From Scatophagus argus (taxonomy: Eukaryota; Chordata; Actinopteri; Scatophagidae), in assembly GCF_020382885.2 (NCBI RefSeq), contig NC_058499.1:1215501-1279500 (forward strand): a stretch of DNA of 64,000 bases, written 5' to 3'. A program made the position numbers and the translations under genes. The first letter of the stretch is position 1. Each line of letters begins with the position of its first letter. The notes below the pieces were generated by a model. The model worked only from the letters and a program-made list of their open reading frames with translations. It searched no databases and was not told the origin of the DNA. Positions 1 through 21,065 of the stretch are shown here, piece after piece.

Positions 1-160
1 GCCGGCCTGCTAACCGCTGGACGCTGCTCGACGCTCGACTGCTCCTGTCTGAGTGTTGAACAGCAGCTGCGTGGAGCCGCAGCTCGTGGCTTCAGCTAAG
101 GACTTTAACTGCTCAAACTGTCCCGCTGGAGTTTAGTTTGTCATTTAAATCTGCTCAGTC

Positions 161-2378
161 ATGGCGAACGACTCTGTGAAACTCTCCAAAAACCTCTTAC
201 GCATGAAGGTAAGCGAAGCCGTCTTTGCCAGCAAACAAGAAGAGACGTTAGCCGTGTGTTAGCTTAGCTTTAGCTCTCAGAGCCCTGCAGCTCCACTCCG
301 AATCTCGTTCACAAAGTAGACTATAATTGGTTTCATGCTTTTCTGAAAGCACGAATCTGTGGCAAACGTTGGCGTTATTTGTTTTGTATGAAGTTTGAAG
401 CAGTTACTGATTCGGCTTGTAATTCAGCGACCGAATAAAAGTTAAACCTAACACACAGTTAAACCTAACCCTGAAACAGCCCCCATCCTTACACTGGACG
501 ATGACAGTCACAAATGTCATCATCTACCTCACTAATTGAACAGCACAGTACCATGATTATCTGTCTATTGCACTGCACTGCACTGTATTTATTTATTTAA
601 ATCCTAGTCTACCTACACTGTCATTGCACTGCTCCACAGATTCACTGCTATTGTATGTAGTATTTTTCTATTTTTTATCTTTATCTTATTCTATATAGTA
701 CCTTTGTGTTCTTACTGCTACATGTTTGTTTTTGTACTCGAGAGCAAAATCTAACCGGAGTCAAATTCCTTGTTTGTACACGCAAACTTGAAAGCTGATT
801 CTGATTCTGATTCTTTATCTGCTGTATATTTTGGTGTCTGTAGATGATAAAGAAACTGTTAGTGATTTAAATAGTTTCTCTAATGTTCTAAAATAGCCTT
901 TGAGTAAATGAAGTGTGATCCGGTGTGCCTCCACAGTTCATGCAGAGAGGTTTGGATGCAGAGACGAAGAAGCAGCTGGAGGACGATGAGAAGAGAATCA
1001 TAAGTGATGAGCACTGGATTCTGGACCTGCCAGAACTTACAGCTAAAGAGTAGGTGTCAGGTTCTCCAGCAGACAGCCTTGGCGCTTCACGGTCTGGCCA
1101 GCCTCGCCAAACTCTGTACAGAAATCTGCCAGTTGAGTTTTCGTGAGCTAAGTGGAAAAGCTTGATGTATCCACCAGTCACACCTCACCTGGTGTTAACT
1201 TTTATGGCAGTGTAAGGAGGGTGTTTGCCTTTTGTTGTCATAGTGGGAGCTCTTTCTAAGAGTTTGTCTTGTTTTCCTCTTTCAGGAGTTTGATCATAGA
1301 GGAGAAGAGTTTTGTTCCCTGTGAGGACCTGAAGTTCGGCCGCATCTCATTCAAGGGTTTTAATCCAGAAGTCGAGGTCTGTTTTACTTTGTCAGTCCGT
1401 CTTATACTCTGCGTGAATGTTACTTTCAAGGACATCAGAATAACTTGGTGTTGTTCTCCACGGTGTCGGCACATTTCGCTTTGCTTCTGCGTCATAACAC
1501 AAACATTTCTTCACCCCGTCATGTTTATGTTAGCAGTCGGGCCCAGAAAAACTCTGCATGTGTCGTGTGCATCAGATTGTGCAAAGAGTCCAAATGTCAA
1601 AAAACGACAAGTCCAGTCAGGCCGTTTAAAGCCAACAAAAACTGACCTGTGACTAAACGTGATCGCTGACTGATGGAGCTGAGGTTGGCATTTTAGTCAA
1701 ACTGTTAAAAAGTCTCATTCGGGTTTTTTTTGACTTCCTCCTCAAGATGATGTTAAAATATTTGAGATGAAAATGCTGTGCGTCACATATGAACGTGACC
1801 ACGTTTCTTTAACCGTCGGCCATCGTTCTGTCACAGAAGCTGATGGCTGTGATGAATCCAAAGGACGAAGAGGAGAAAGAAGAAGAGGAGGTCAGCCGGA
1901 TGCAAACAGACGTCACAGATGAGGAAATGGCTCTGAGGTACAAAGTGACGCCAACCGTTCATCACATTCACTACGAGCGTCCCGTGAATCACATCTGGGT
2001 TGCGATTTTAGACGTCACGGATGCTCTGATGTTTTCAGATGGAGTTAAAATAAGTTAGTGCTTCCTGCTTGCTATAACCTGCACATTGTTCCTTTAGTGT
2101 TAAAATGGTAAGAACTGTTGGCGATATCGAGACGTGAGAAGGAAACCTGGAAGCTGACGAGGCTCAGCGAGCTGATTGGCTGTGCTGCACGAGTCCCAGG
2201 ATTTCATTTTTTGTCTGTGACTGAACGTTTCTTCTTTGGCAGGTACGAGAGTTTAGTCAGAAGCATGAAGAAGAAGTTTGCAAAGAAGCGTGACAGAGCA
2301 GCCATAGAAGAAGAGGACCTCAACCAGAACCAGGACCAAACCAGCACAAAGAGGGTCTTTGTGAAACCTCAGGACTGA
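161..2378 (+). CDS. mphosph6: M-phase phosphoprotein 6, five exons, complete
   Basis: Coding exons are 161-208, 937-1049, 1286-1376, 1837-1937 and 2243-2378; they join in frame to 162 residues (human 160). All introns are GT-AG. The start MANDSVKLSKNLLRMKFMQR matches the human N-terminus after the first few residues. The conserved core SHEHW-like segment reads IISDEHWILDLPEL, followed by GFNPEVEKLM and the C-terminus VFVKPQD. The family protein binds RNA and associates with the nuclear exosome (MTR4/EXOSC10) in 5.8S rRNA 3'-end maturation; it acts in the nucleolus. The middle of exon 4 is a run of Glu/Lys and the C-terminal part is Lys/Arg rich. The exon 4 donor and exon 5 acceptor share GTAC, so that junction is fixed by homology (ALRYES). 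The gene is convergent with hsd17b2, as its human neighbour pair is on chr16q23. Identification is secure. Confidence 0.95.
560..823 (+). repeat. LINE 3' tail fragment with CTGATT tandem end
   Basis: This segment of mphosph6 intron 1 is T/A-rich. It ends with a GGAGTCAAATTCCTTG motif, then ACTTGAAAGCTGATT and about three CTGATT units (roughly 794-813). That ending is a common 3' terminus of teleost non-LTR retrotransposons. The family name is not assigned, and no reverse-transcriptase coding part is present, so this is a 5'-truncated copy. Confidence 0.6.
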
Positions 2379-2959
2379 GCCCAGCATGTGACGGACTCAT
2401 TTTTATGTCAAAGGTTCAAATATATTTTTTAACATCAGAGACTGTTGAGCAGCGTGTGCAGCATTTAAAGCTGATTGGATGTCATACATCCTGTTTTTTT
2501 TTTAAAGAGACGTATCTGTGAGATGCTGTGAGAGTATGAAGAGTGTTTTTACAGTTTGTGCAGAACAGATGAGACTTAAATTAAAATCACAGCTCGTGTA
2601 CTCGTGTGTCTGTGCTTTCTTTAAGCAGCCCTCACGGCGGTGGTTCAGTCACTTCCTGCTGAAGTCACATGTCCAGACCCAGACGAGGACTGGACTAAAT
2701 GTTGAACTGTCCCTTTAAGCCGTCTCAGGCGGCTTCACTTTGGACAGAACATGAAGGGTTTTTAAAGCAAGCAAAGCAAAACTGTTTAAAAATATTAAAA
2801 CCAGTTGGTCAAACATGACAGCAGTCAGGATGACGTGAAACTGATTCGAGTTCAGGGTCTTTACAAAATAAGAGCACGTGGGAGGACATTCGTGTTCCTG
2901 TGGGAAACTGCCGACTGTCACTTTTACAGGTGAAGTCGTGTGTGAGCAGCGTGAACACA

Positions 2960-3090
2960 CACACTCAGTGCAACATACAACCTGCTGCTGCAAATACACA
3001 CTGTGGATTAATCCGCTGCTGAAAGTAGTCCCCAACGGATGCACGAATTCGTCTGACTGAGGACATCACTGAACCTTTTCTCACGTGAAG
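2960..3090 (+). repeat. Dispersed repeat, family 1, copy 1
   Basis: The core GTGGATTAATCCGCTGCTGA followed by AAGTAGTCCCCAAC recurs in modified form at about 51890-52000 and 59440-59625, in the same orientation. All three copies are preceded by CACACA-rich DNA and a CTGCTGC motif. I recognise it as a diffuse teleost interspersed repeat but cannot name the family. Confidence 0.55.
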
Positions 3091-3345
3091 CTAAAGAGTT
3101 CCACGCTCAGTATCAACCAATGAGCTTGGAGCTGAGAGCGACAGACAGGAAGTCAGACAGCAGTGACAGATGCACCAATGGAGGCAGAAACAGAAGTGAC
3201 ATGAGGTGTTGGATGACTGAATCTTCTCTGGCCTCCATCTTCGTGACAATAACTGACCATGACTCACTTAAATCTCAGCACCACAAGTTTCAAGTTCTGA
3301 AAATAACTGAAGCCACCAGCTGCTCAGGTGAAAACTCGAGTCAGT

Positions 3346-3351
3346 TTTATT
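3346..3351 (-). terminator. hsd17b2: Poly(A) signal for hsd17b2
   Basis: AATAAA on the minus strand lies 75 bases past the hsd17b2 stop codon, implying a short 3' UTR. The position suits the family, but cleavage was not tested. Confidence 0.6.
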
Positions 3352-3425
3352 CTCTGAAAACCACAACACCTCCGCAGGAAAGTCACTCTGCCGTTTGTGT
3401 CCTGGAGGACATTTTCCCATGAGCC

Positions 3426-6244
3426 TCAGCTCCTGTCGAGGCCTGCCGGTTGAAGCTCAGTGTGCTTAACGAAGTTGATCATGATGGTGTCGAACAGGGC
3501 GGTGGGGCAGCAGCGGTGGAGAAACGGGAGCAGCCGCCCCATCTGTCCCGGAGCGTACACGGGTTTGGGACGGACTGACAGCAGAGCGTGACACATGTCG
3601 TCCACCACAGGAGACAAGTCCCCCGCCACATCCTGGGACATCCTGGACAGACTGCTGGGGAGAGACGAGATGTACGCCTCCCCATAATCCTCTCTGGCCT
3701 CGGGGGAAACCGCTGCGAGGATCTGGTCTCTGTGGCGAGCCGCGTCGTCACCGGTACCGAAGATGTCTGAGAGGAAGAGATGTGACGGTTTACACCAGGC
3801 TGCTTTCTGAAGCCGACCTCCCCCACGCGTGGACGTGCACGTGCACGTGCGAGTGTAGGTAACTCATTTTCATTCATATGTGACAAAAGCCCCTCACATG
3901 ACAAAATGAACACAACGTTCACATTAAACTTTCAGTTCACGTGAAAATCTGGAAAAAATGATTGAGTTGATTTGTTTCCACATGAAGAAGATATCAAAAA
4001 ATGAGACGGAAGAGCAGACACAGCAAGAGGACAATGAAAGAGAAGGAAGAACAAAAGGCGGGACAGACCAGCAGCTGAACAGTGTGACGTTGAGTTTTAC
4101 AGGCGTGCAGTGAAGGCATCGTCCTGTCTGTTCTGTCAGCTGACAGACGCGTGAGTTGGACCTACTGGTTCTGAAGCCCGCAGGCTGAATCAAGGCCACT
4201 TTGACGCCCCACGCGGACAGCTCCATCCTCATCGCCGCCGTCACGACGCTCAGCGCCGCCTTTGACGCTCCGTATGCAGTAAGCATGGGCATCGGCACCT
4301 CACCTGCAGGGCGGAGCAACACGGCGTTACATCACACACACCTGAACACGCACAACCTCTTCGATGAGGCTGAGGGGTCAGAGTTCAGTCGGTGCCTTCA
4401 CCGCCGACCCCCCTGTGAGGGTCACGTGCACTCAGTCACATGTTTCCCTGACGCAAAGCACCGACGCAACAATGGCGGCAAGCGGGTTTGATTATATTCT
4501 ATATTATTAAATCATTTTTATTGTTGGGTAGTTTACCAGCTGGATCACAGAAATACTGCAGTACAACACAAGTACCTCAAAGTGTGCGGATTTTCAGCGG
4601 CTGCAGTCACATTGAACTGTGTGGACCCTCTGTGGTCACGTGTACCTGCCATGCTGGACACGTTGACGATGCGTCCTCTGGACCGCCTCAGCAGAGGGAG
4701 GAAGACTTGACTCATCTTCACGGCACCCAGGAAGTTGACGTCCATGCAGAATCTGTACGCTGCGATTGGCTGGAGCTCTGCGTCCGCGGGACACTGAAAG
4801 ACGCCCGCGTTGTTCACCAAACCCCACAAACCTGCAGGGACGTGACACGAGACAGATGTCCTATGGTGCATTCAGGCGTTCGTGGTTTTCCCATTACTTA
4901 CGCTGAGTTTGTCAGCAGGCGGCGCTACAGCAGTGATTATCACTTTGCTTTCACAAAACCAGATGTTCTTAAAGTCAATAATTAAAATAAAATTGAAAAT
5001 CTTTATTTGATCAATCAAAGCAAGTTGCATAAGATGGTGTAACTTGTTTCTTCACCTGTGGCAGACACCTGAGCACAGACGTGTCGGTGTGCCGTCTCTA
5101 TCTGGCGGCCGTCGGTCACGTCCAGCTGCAGGACCTGCAGGTTTCCAGATGTTCCTTCTCTGAGCCTCCGAGCTCCGGCTCCGTTCACGTCCAGCACACC
5201 AGCAAACACCATCACCCCCATCTCGCTGAGCCGCTGAGCCAGCACGTGTCCGAAACCTGAATCACAACCTTAGAGCAGAAGACAAAACCTGCATGTTCAG
5301 CAACAGTCATGAAACTTCTCAGTTTACGGTCCAGATCCAAGACTGACCTGATCTTCGTCCAGCAGCAGGGAGCAGAGCAGACCTGAGTGACCCCCCCTCA
5401 ACTCTCCTCAGCAAAGCTTTTCAAACCATAAACCACGTAATCTTCTGAAAACAACCACTCGGAGGTCATCGTCACTGGCTGCGGTCCTGCTCGTTCCGGC
5501 CCACCTGCAGACAGGTATGTTGTGTTCTTGCCAGCAGGTGTGCTTTCTGAAACCTGTTCCTGTCAGCTGTTTTTCCAGTTTTCTGCCTGGAGAGTGATGT
5601 TAAGGTGACCGTGTTGCAGTCAAAGTGGTGCACCAGCTTGTGTCTTGGGTCCACTCTGTGCTCGCACTGGACTAAACAACCACGTCACTCCGGGCTCCCT
5701 CTCCCCACCTGTGGAGGAGCGTGCGGCTCACGTATTCGCCACCGACGCTGTTGGCTCTGAACCCCCTCATTGGCCCGAGTGTTCAACCAATCAGCGCAAA
5801 CTAAGGTCTGGACCAGGTCTGGATCACCACACATGTCAATCGCCAACACACTCTGAAGTCGGAGCTAAAGAAGTTCCTCAAACTTCATGGATCTACGATC
5901 CTTCCTGGTTCTCGCTGTGCAGATGCAGCAGAACCGAGTTCTTCTAACTGTGAAAAGAACTCGTGACGTGACTCACCTGTAATCAGCACCGCTTTGCTCC
6001 TCGCCGGCAGCAGCTCGGCTCTCCTCTCAGTCAGGTAGATCAGGGCGAAGCTGCAGCTGAAGAAGGCCACCCCACAGACGACCGGAGGAACAGTAAGATA
6101 CAGAGAGGCCCCGACGAGGGCCCCGACGAGGGCCCCGGCAGCTGCGGCCCAGGATCCATCGCCACAGCCCTCTTTGAGCTTCCACAGCACAGTGAAGATG
6201 AACACGGCCGCAGCGACGACACAGAAGCAGGAACCGACCTCCAT
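3426..6244 (-). CDS. hsd17b2: 17-beta-hydroxysteroid dehydrogenase type 2, five exons
   Basis: Exons in transcript order are 6244-5977, 5268-5056, 4831-4646, 4303-4166 and 3766-3426, giving 381 residues (human 387, also five exons). The product is a membrane-anchored short-chain dehydrogenase of the ER that oxidises 17-beta-hydroxysteroids such as estradiol and testosterone with NAD+. Exon 1 encodes two or three hydrophobic segments before the Rossmann fold. The cofactor motif is T89-G-C-D-S-G-F-G96, NNAG is at 167-170, the active-site serine is within NVSS (219/220), and YGASK puts Tyr233 and Lys237 13-17 residues later, the usual SDR spacing. The exon 4/5 join reads QPAGFRTNIFGT, close to human QPGGFLTN. 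The exon 2 acceptor at 5269-5270 was chosen because it keeps TGxxxGxG intact; a second AG 12 bases downstream would delete four residues of it. Genomic pairing with mphosph6 supports type 2 over other SDRs. Confidence 0.9.
5495..5572. repeat. Local duplication flanking hsd17b2 exon 1, copy A
   Basis: This ~75-base segment in hsd17b2 intron 1 (CCACCTGCAG, CAGGTAT, GCCAGCAGGTGTG, GAAACCTGTTCCTGT) recurs with about 80 percent identity by eye at 6328-6397, just upstream of the start codon. Both copies carry CACCTG/CAGGTG E-boxes. See the matching finding. Confidence 0.6.
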
Positions 6245-6327
6245 CTTCTGACGGGCATCAGCGTCTTTTCACCTGTGAAGTGCTGAGTCTGATGTGAAGG
6301 AGCAGGAAGGACGAGCAGTCCTGCCCT

Positions 6328-6397
6328 CTGAGCCACCTGCGCAGGTATGCTGAGCTCCTGCCAACAGGTGTGTTTTATGAAACCTGTTCCTGTGGCT
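6328..6397. repeat. Local duplication flanking hsd17b2 exon 1, copy B
   Basis: This is the second copy of the E-box-rich segment described at 5495-5572. It lies 84 to 153 bases upstream of the hsd17b2 start codon, in the 5' UTR or core promoter. The shared stretches include CCACCTGC, CAGGTATG, CAGGTGTG and GAAACCTGTTCCTGT. Confidence 0.6.
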
Positions 6398-6987
6398 GCA
6401 CGGAGGCCTGAGAGTGCAGCGTCAGGTCCTGCTCTTATCAGCACATCGACCTCCACCTACTCTCCAAACAGCACAGCCGAGATAAAGATCACACACACGA
6501 GTCCTGTTGTCTGTAACCTTTGACACCGCAGCACAGACCGACAGGCTGAACAACAAGCTTCGCAAAACGAGGAAACACGTCGAGAGACGGCAGGAAATCC
6601 AGACCTCATGTGCTTTTCTGATTGTGACTGACAGGAAGTGAAGCATCATGAGCACAAACTGACTTTTTTTCCTCTGAAGTTTGTGCTTTTTCTTTGGCCG
6701 ACGTCTGATGGCTCCTGAAAGTGAAGGCGGAAGATGATTTTCTTTAACTTCTGAATAAGCAGTTATGACAATATGTTTTATTCTGGAGTTGAATCTTTAA
6801 TAAAACATCACTTATTTTATTAATCCGAATCTGCAAAGTAACGTGTCAGATAAAGTACAAACTCGCATTATGGACAAAGTGATTGATCAGTGAACGGGGA
6901 CTCTGCTTTGGTCCACACTGAAGTTATCCTCCCCTTAACCCTTTAATCATCAAAACATGACGCCAAGAGTCAGTGACAAACAGGGCT

Positions 6988-6993
6988 TTTATT
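6988..6993 (-). terminator. gpi: Poly(A) signal for gpi
   Basis: AATAAA on the minus strand lies 216 bases past the gpi stop. It is the first good signal after the stop codon. Confidence 0.6.
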
Positions 6994-7208
6994 TTGAAAG
7001 TGAGGGTGAGTGGTCACCTACAGTAATGTCTGCACGCTTTGCTTTGCCCTCTCAGGTAAAAGCAACTGACACAAGATGCCTTTTCAGACACGTCTACATG
7101 TGAAGATCAACAGACATAAAGTGCTCGTTCTCAAGGGCCACAAGGACACACAATTTCAGCCAATGACAGAGGACTACGTGGTGGGAGGAGCCAGCGGGGG
7201 AGGAGGAT

Positions 7209-16643
<9,435 letters not shown>

Positions 16644-16908
16644 GATGCTGGTTGTCCTGGTTATACTGGCAGCGGCTCCGTGTTACTCCAACCTCAGAGG
16701 CGGTGTTGTGGTCTCGGTGTGGTGCTCAGGAGGAGATGAAGAGGGCCGGGCGGAGCTGATAAACCACTGACGGGGGACGGAGGTGGTTAGACCCGTCTGC
16801 ACCAATGGCTGCTGAGGCCAAACACCGCCCCGCTGGATTAACTCCTCCCACAGCAGCACAGCCACACCTAATGGGACAGTCCGGGACTGTGGAGGCAGAT
16901 TAGGGCCC

Positions 16909-16911
<3 letters not shown>

Positions 16912-16939
<28 letters not shown>
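16912..16939. repeat. CA dinucleotide microsatellite
   Basis: About thirteen CA units lie roughly 270 bases upstream of the gpi start codon, in the probable promoter region. Confidence 0.9.
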
Positions 16940-17981
16940 CCCTCAGGCTGAGTTACGTAAAATGAAATGAAATGTTATGATGGGACCGTATGGAAGCAAA
17001 TCATACCGACTGCCTGGGATTATATAAAGTGAAGGCGATCATACTGGATGTGATGTACGGAGGCATATTAATGCCAAAACTGACTAAAGTACAGTCACGT
17101 GACACGCCTGACCAATGAGCTCTCACCATTTCCTGTTCTGGGCTATGGAAGCCTACACACTCAACAGACTGAAGCATTTCCTGTTCAGGGTTTGTAGCCC
17201 AAACATTCAGGTGACTTAACGGTCTGCTAAGGAAAGAAAGGATTCACTTTTAGTTTATTTTAGGGGTGCTGATGCATCTCTAAAGCCCTGAAATTAAAAA
17301 CCTCACAAGTTGATTTGGAGCATAATAAAGTTGTGTATTAAACCGCCAGTGGCATGCAGACAAATACGTGCTAAAGTTAATTAGACTTTGTGTTTCATCA
17401 TGGCCGCACACTGATCAGACATTTTCTAAATAAAACCATTACATTATACTGTGTTTGATTAATTCATATATTTTAAAGCTGGAATCGCAAACATTTATGT
17501 AAAGAACAGATCGCGTTTCTTAAAATTACATTAGATGCATGAAGTTAGTTAATATGCTAGTTCTGCATGCAACAGAACGCCACATGCATGTCACGGTGAC
17601 AGTGCACAACATACATCACAACTGTTCAACCAAAATTTGTCATCTCAGCCTTTTCATGTCTCTGCATGTTAACGATGATCTGCTTTCACGGTGAAACGTC
17701 AGTTCTCAGACTACAAAGACGACAGAACAGTGGGTCGCACCTGAAAAGGCTGACAGCCCTGCCCAGGTTACGTGACGCCACAAGATGCTGACATGTCTGT
17801 TTCTACATGTCGGACACTTCACTCCGGCCAGGCAGGTTACGATAATCTAAGTCTGAAGAGAGAAAATGTTTGGGTGAAAGCAGCTGAAGATGTTAACCTT
17901 TAGGTTTCTGTTGTCACTCGACATTTCACATCCAAAGAGCACAGACGAGACAGGAGGACCACAGGGACTAATGAACAACAG

Positions 17982-17987
17982 TTTATT
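17982..17987 (-). terminator. lsm14a: Possible distal poly(A) signal for lsm14a
   Basis: AATAAA on the minus strand is the last of several signals before the gpi promoter. Using it would give a 4.4 kb 3' UTR. Nearer signals are equally possible. Confidence 0.3.
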
Positions 17988-18454
17988 ATTTGCTCTTAAT
18001 AAAAACCCCAGTCCACTGAGGCCCACAGAGGAGGACGCCATGCTGGGTTCAAAGACAAAACATGTGGCTGTGACTCCAGAGTGTTAAAGGAAGCCGGACG
18101 CGAAAAGCAAGCACGACCTCGGCGAGCCTGCTCTCCACGTCCTGATGCTCAAACCGCCAACACTCGCTTCAGTTATTGCATCAACAACCTTTATGGAAAA
18201 AAAAAAAAAAAAAAAAAATCTTTTCCCACCCAATTTTGTGGCGACTGACACATACGAGCATCATGTAGTGTTGTGTGCATTTGTATACAACACCGGTCAC
18301 ATTCGCCCTCTCCCACCCCAACATCCTTCCAAACACACTCACATCTCAGCAGTTCTTAACTTGGCCTCAGAGGAACCTGAAATGGACCTTAAACTTGGTC
18401 AACAGGTGCAATTTTCACTTTGTGCACTGAATGCATTTATTTATGAAGCTACAG

Positions 18455-18660
18455 CAAGCAGCTGCTTAGCTGAGCTTAGCTTAGCATAGAGTGGAACAAA
18501 GCCAGCCTGACTGTCCAAAGGTAACAGTTTTTACACTCTGACTCCTGGACTCTGTTCCAGTCTTACTGCTAAGCTAACAAACTGGAGCTTTACATTTAGT
18601 GTGCAGAGTGGCGTCAATCTGAACATCGAACTGAGAATATAGCAATTTCACTACGTGCTG
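18455..18660. repeat. Dispersed repeat, GCTTAGCTTAGC family, copy 1
   Basis: GCTTAGCTTAGCATAGAG, ACAAAGCCAGCCTG, TGTCCAAAGGTAACAG and GCTAAGCTAAC follow the same order as in the copy at 47120-47690. This is a widespread teleost repeat whose name I cannot assign. Confidence 0.6.
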
Positions 18661-20984
18661 CACTATTCCCGTAAGCCTCGTCTTTTCAGCACATATGCTT
18701 TACTGGTGTGTACAGCATTACTAACACAATGAGCAGAGAGACAGCTGGGACCTCTCAGGTCCTCTGAGGGGCTGGACCCTGGCTGGTTCTCTGCCTGAGG
18801 CTTTTGTTAACATTTGATTTGTTTGAACACAAGTCTTCTTAATGCAGACCTTCTTTGTCTTACAGCTCTGAGGAGTTAAGAACCACTGCTGTGACTGAAT
18901 CAGTTCCCCCTGAACAACCTTCTGAAATTTGGTAAAGAACCAAACAGGAGCGGATTTCTGTCCTGGATCAGGTACCGAATCAGTTTAGACACAAGAAAAG
19001 TCTGAAATTTTCAGGCGTGTTGGACTACAACAACCCCGAACTAAAGTGTCCGACTGCAGCAGCTTCAGACCTGCTTTGGGTTAAAAAAAATGTTTATTAT
19101 GTTTGCCAATTAAACATCATATTTTCTTACTCTTCTTACGTCTTTAAACGATAGGTTGCTGATTTGGATCAGATTCTTCCAAGTTTTGCTTTTAGTTTTT
19201 CTGTGGCAGCTCCATAATTTTCAATCTCACAATTTGGTTTGTGGTTTCAATTTAAATTTGTTTGTGTTCTAATGACTGAAAATGGGAGCTTTTTCCAATC
19301 TCATAATCACTTTCCGCCTTCTCCAAAATAAGGAAATATTTCATTTTTTCCATGAAGGACTTTACTTTCACAGCACATCATACAACACCTACTTGATTAG
19401 AGTTTGAATTTAAATGAACTGCAGGTTTTTCTGCTGCATCCAAAGCTCCCAAAAACTATCACATGGGTTATACAAGTGGTTTTAGTGCCTTAATGCAAAG
19501 GAATAGCTTCTACAACGGTGAGGAAACATTGTGAAGTTCAATTCCATTCATCAAGATTTTTAAGAGTCACGTGCACTCAAATTCCACGACAGCAGTGTGC
19601 AATACTCGACAACAAAGTCTCAAATCTCTTGTTTCCATCTGTCTAGTCTTCGAGGTGACATTAGCAGTTATTCTCTAACATTAAGGCGAATCAAGGAAAA
19701 AAAAAAAAAAAAAAATTTTTCTACATTTCCTGAGCACAGTTAAGTACTTTAAAGGTAGCTCTGCATGTCAGGCTGACATCTATTCCCAATAATTTGGGGG
19801 ACATTTTCGTTCTGGAGTCAAAGCCAAGAAGGAGACATCGTTTAAAAACAACTTTACGGAAACAGACCTCAGTCAAAAAGATTAGCATTTAACTTTCATA
19901 CATTTTAAACTGCTACAAGTTCCGGAAGCAAATGAAAGTAAATTTTTCCTACTTTTCTCCCACGACGTGAAAAAGCTGTCGTTGCTGACAGTGTCTGACC
20001 CCAGTCTGTACAGAATATTGAAGTCCAGCATCATTTTTAACCAGTTCAGGGCAGCTAGTGGTCGTCACAACAATCTCAGTTAGCTGAGGACAACCAGAAA
20101 ATATTATTTCATATCAAATCTTTGCTGCCAAATTAGATCAAACGAGTTTAAGTATGTAAACCACGCTAGGCGAGGATGGCGTCAGATTATTCGGTCAGAA
20201 CTCATCAAACGCGGCCCAGAAGTTCGTGTATTGCCAGAAAACTCTGCTGATGTTGCTACACGCAGACAGCTAGCTCCTTTTCCTACTCTTTTCATTAATG
20301 GCCGACATCACTTCCTGTAGCGTTAGCGGGCTGTCAACCACCGTGTAGTGCTGAGGGACGTTAGTGGCATCAGGTTGATTTTGTCGTTTACAAAGTGAGA
20401 TTTACTGTAACAAGTGCGACTCGTGTGTGCATTTTTAAATTAGTGTGTTTCATGAAGCAGCCACATAAACAGCTGAAAACACACACACACACACACCACA
20501 TGAACGAGTGATAACATCTGCAATACAAAGCTGCTATGGAAGATTGAAAATGTCTGAATAAAAACAAGTCAGACAAAGAAACAGAATGAATTCACTTCGC
20601 GTATGAATTTACGGTCATAATTCCATTAAAAACATTTTGACCTTTTAAATTTGTTTTCTTTTTGGCTGTTATGTGAATTTTCCAAATTAAAACTGAATCA
20701 GGACACAAAAACGTTAAAATTCAGGCAGGACTATGAAGTACGAAATTCTGACCGATTATCAGCCTGGATGATTAACGGATCCAATGTTTAGCATTTTTCA
20801 TGTTTTTTTGTTGATCTGATTTCTGATCAAATAAGTCATTTAAAAAAATTATTGTTAACAATATTAGATATACTTTGTACTGATAATCTGAATGCACAGT
20901 AAATAAAGCTGTCAAATGCAATTAAGTACAATATGTGCTCTAAAATGTTATGGAGTGAAAGTGTGAAGCAACAGAAAATGGAAA

Positions 20985-21065
20985 TATTCAAGTAAAGTAC
21001 AGCAACCTCAAAACTGTACTTAAGTATAGTACTTAAGTAAAATAACTTATGACACTTTTTACTGT
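20985..21065. repeat. Dispersed repeat, ACTTAAGTA family, copy 1
   Basis: AAGTAAAGTACAGCAACCTC, ACTGTACTTAAGTA and AGTACTTAAGTAAAATAAC match the terminus of an abundant teleost repeat, also seen at 30590-30760 and 52065-52390. Confidence 0.6.

Larger units (their letters stand above)
2379..3425. other. mphosph6-hsd17b2 convergent 3' region
   Basis: This holds the two 3' UTRs. A weak ATTAAA on the plus strand at 2580-2585 may serve mphosph6, and an AATAAA on the minus strand at 3346-3351 may serve hsd17b2. Between them lies a dispersed-repeat copy (about 2960-3090). No other coding exon is seen. Confidence 0.6.
6245..7208. other. hsd17b2 promoter side and gpi 3' UTR
   Basis: The left part is the hsd17b2 5' UTR and promoter, including duplication copy B at 6328-6397. 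The right part is the gpi 3' UTR, with AATAAA on the minus strand at 6988-6993. No further coding exon is visible. Confidence 0.6.

Noticed and set aside
4488-4985. 165-codon plus-strand frame
   Set aside because: It is antisense to hsd17b2 exon 3 and has no recognisable domain.
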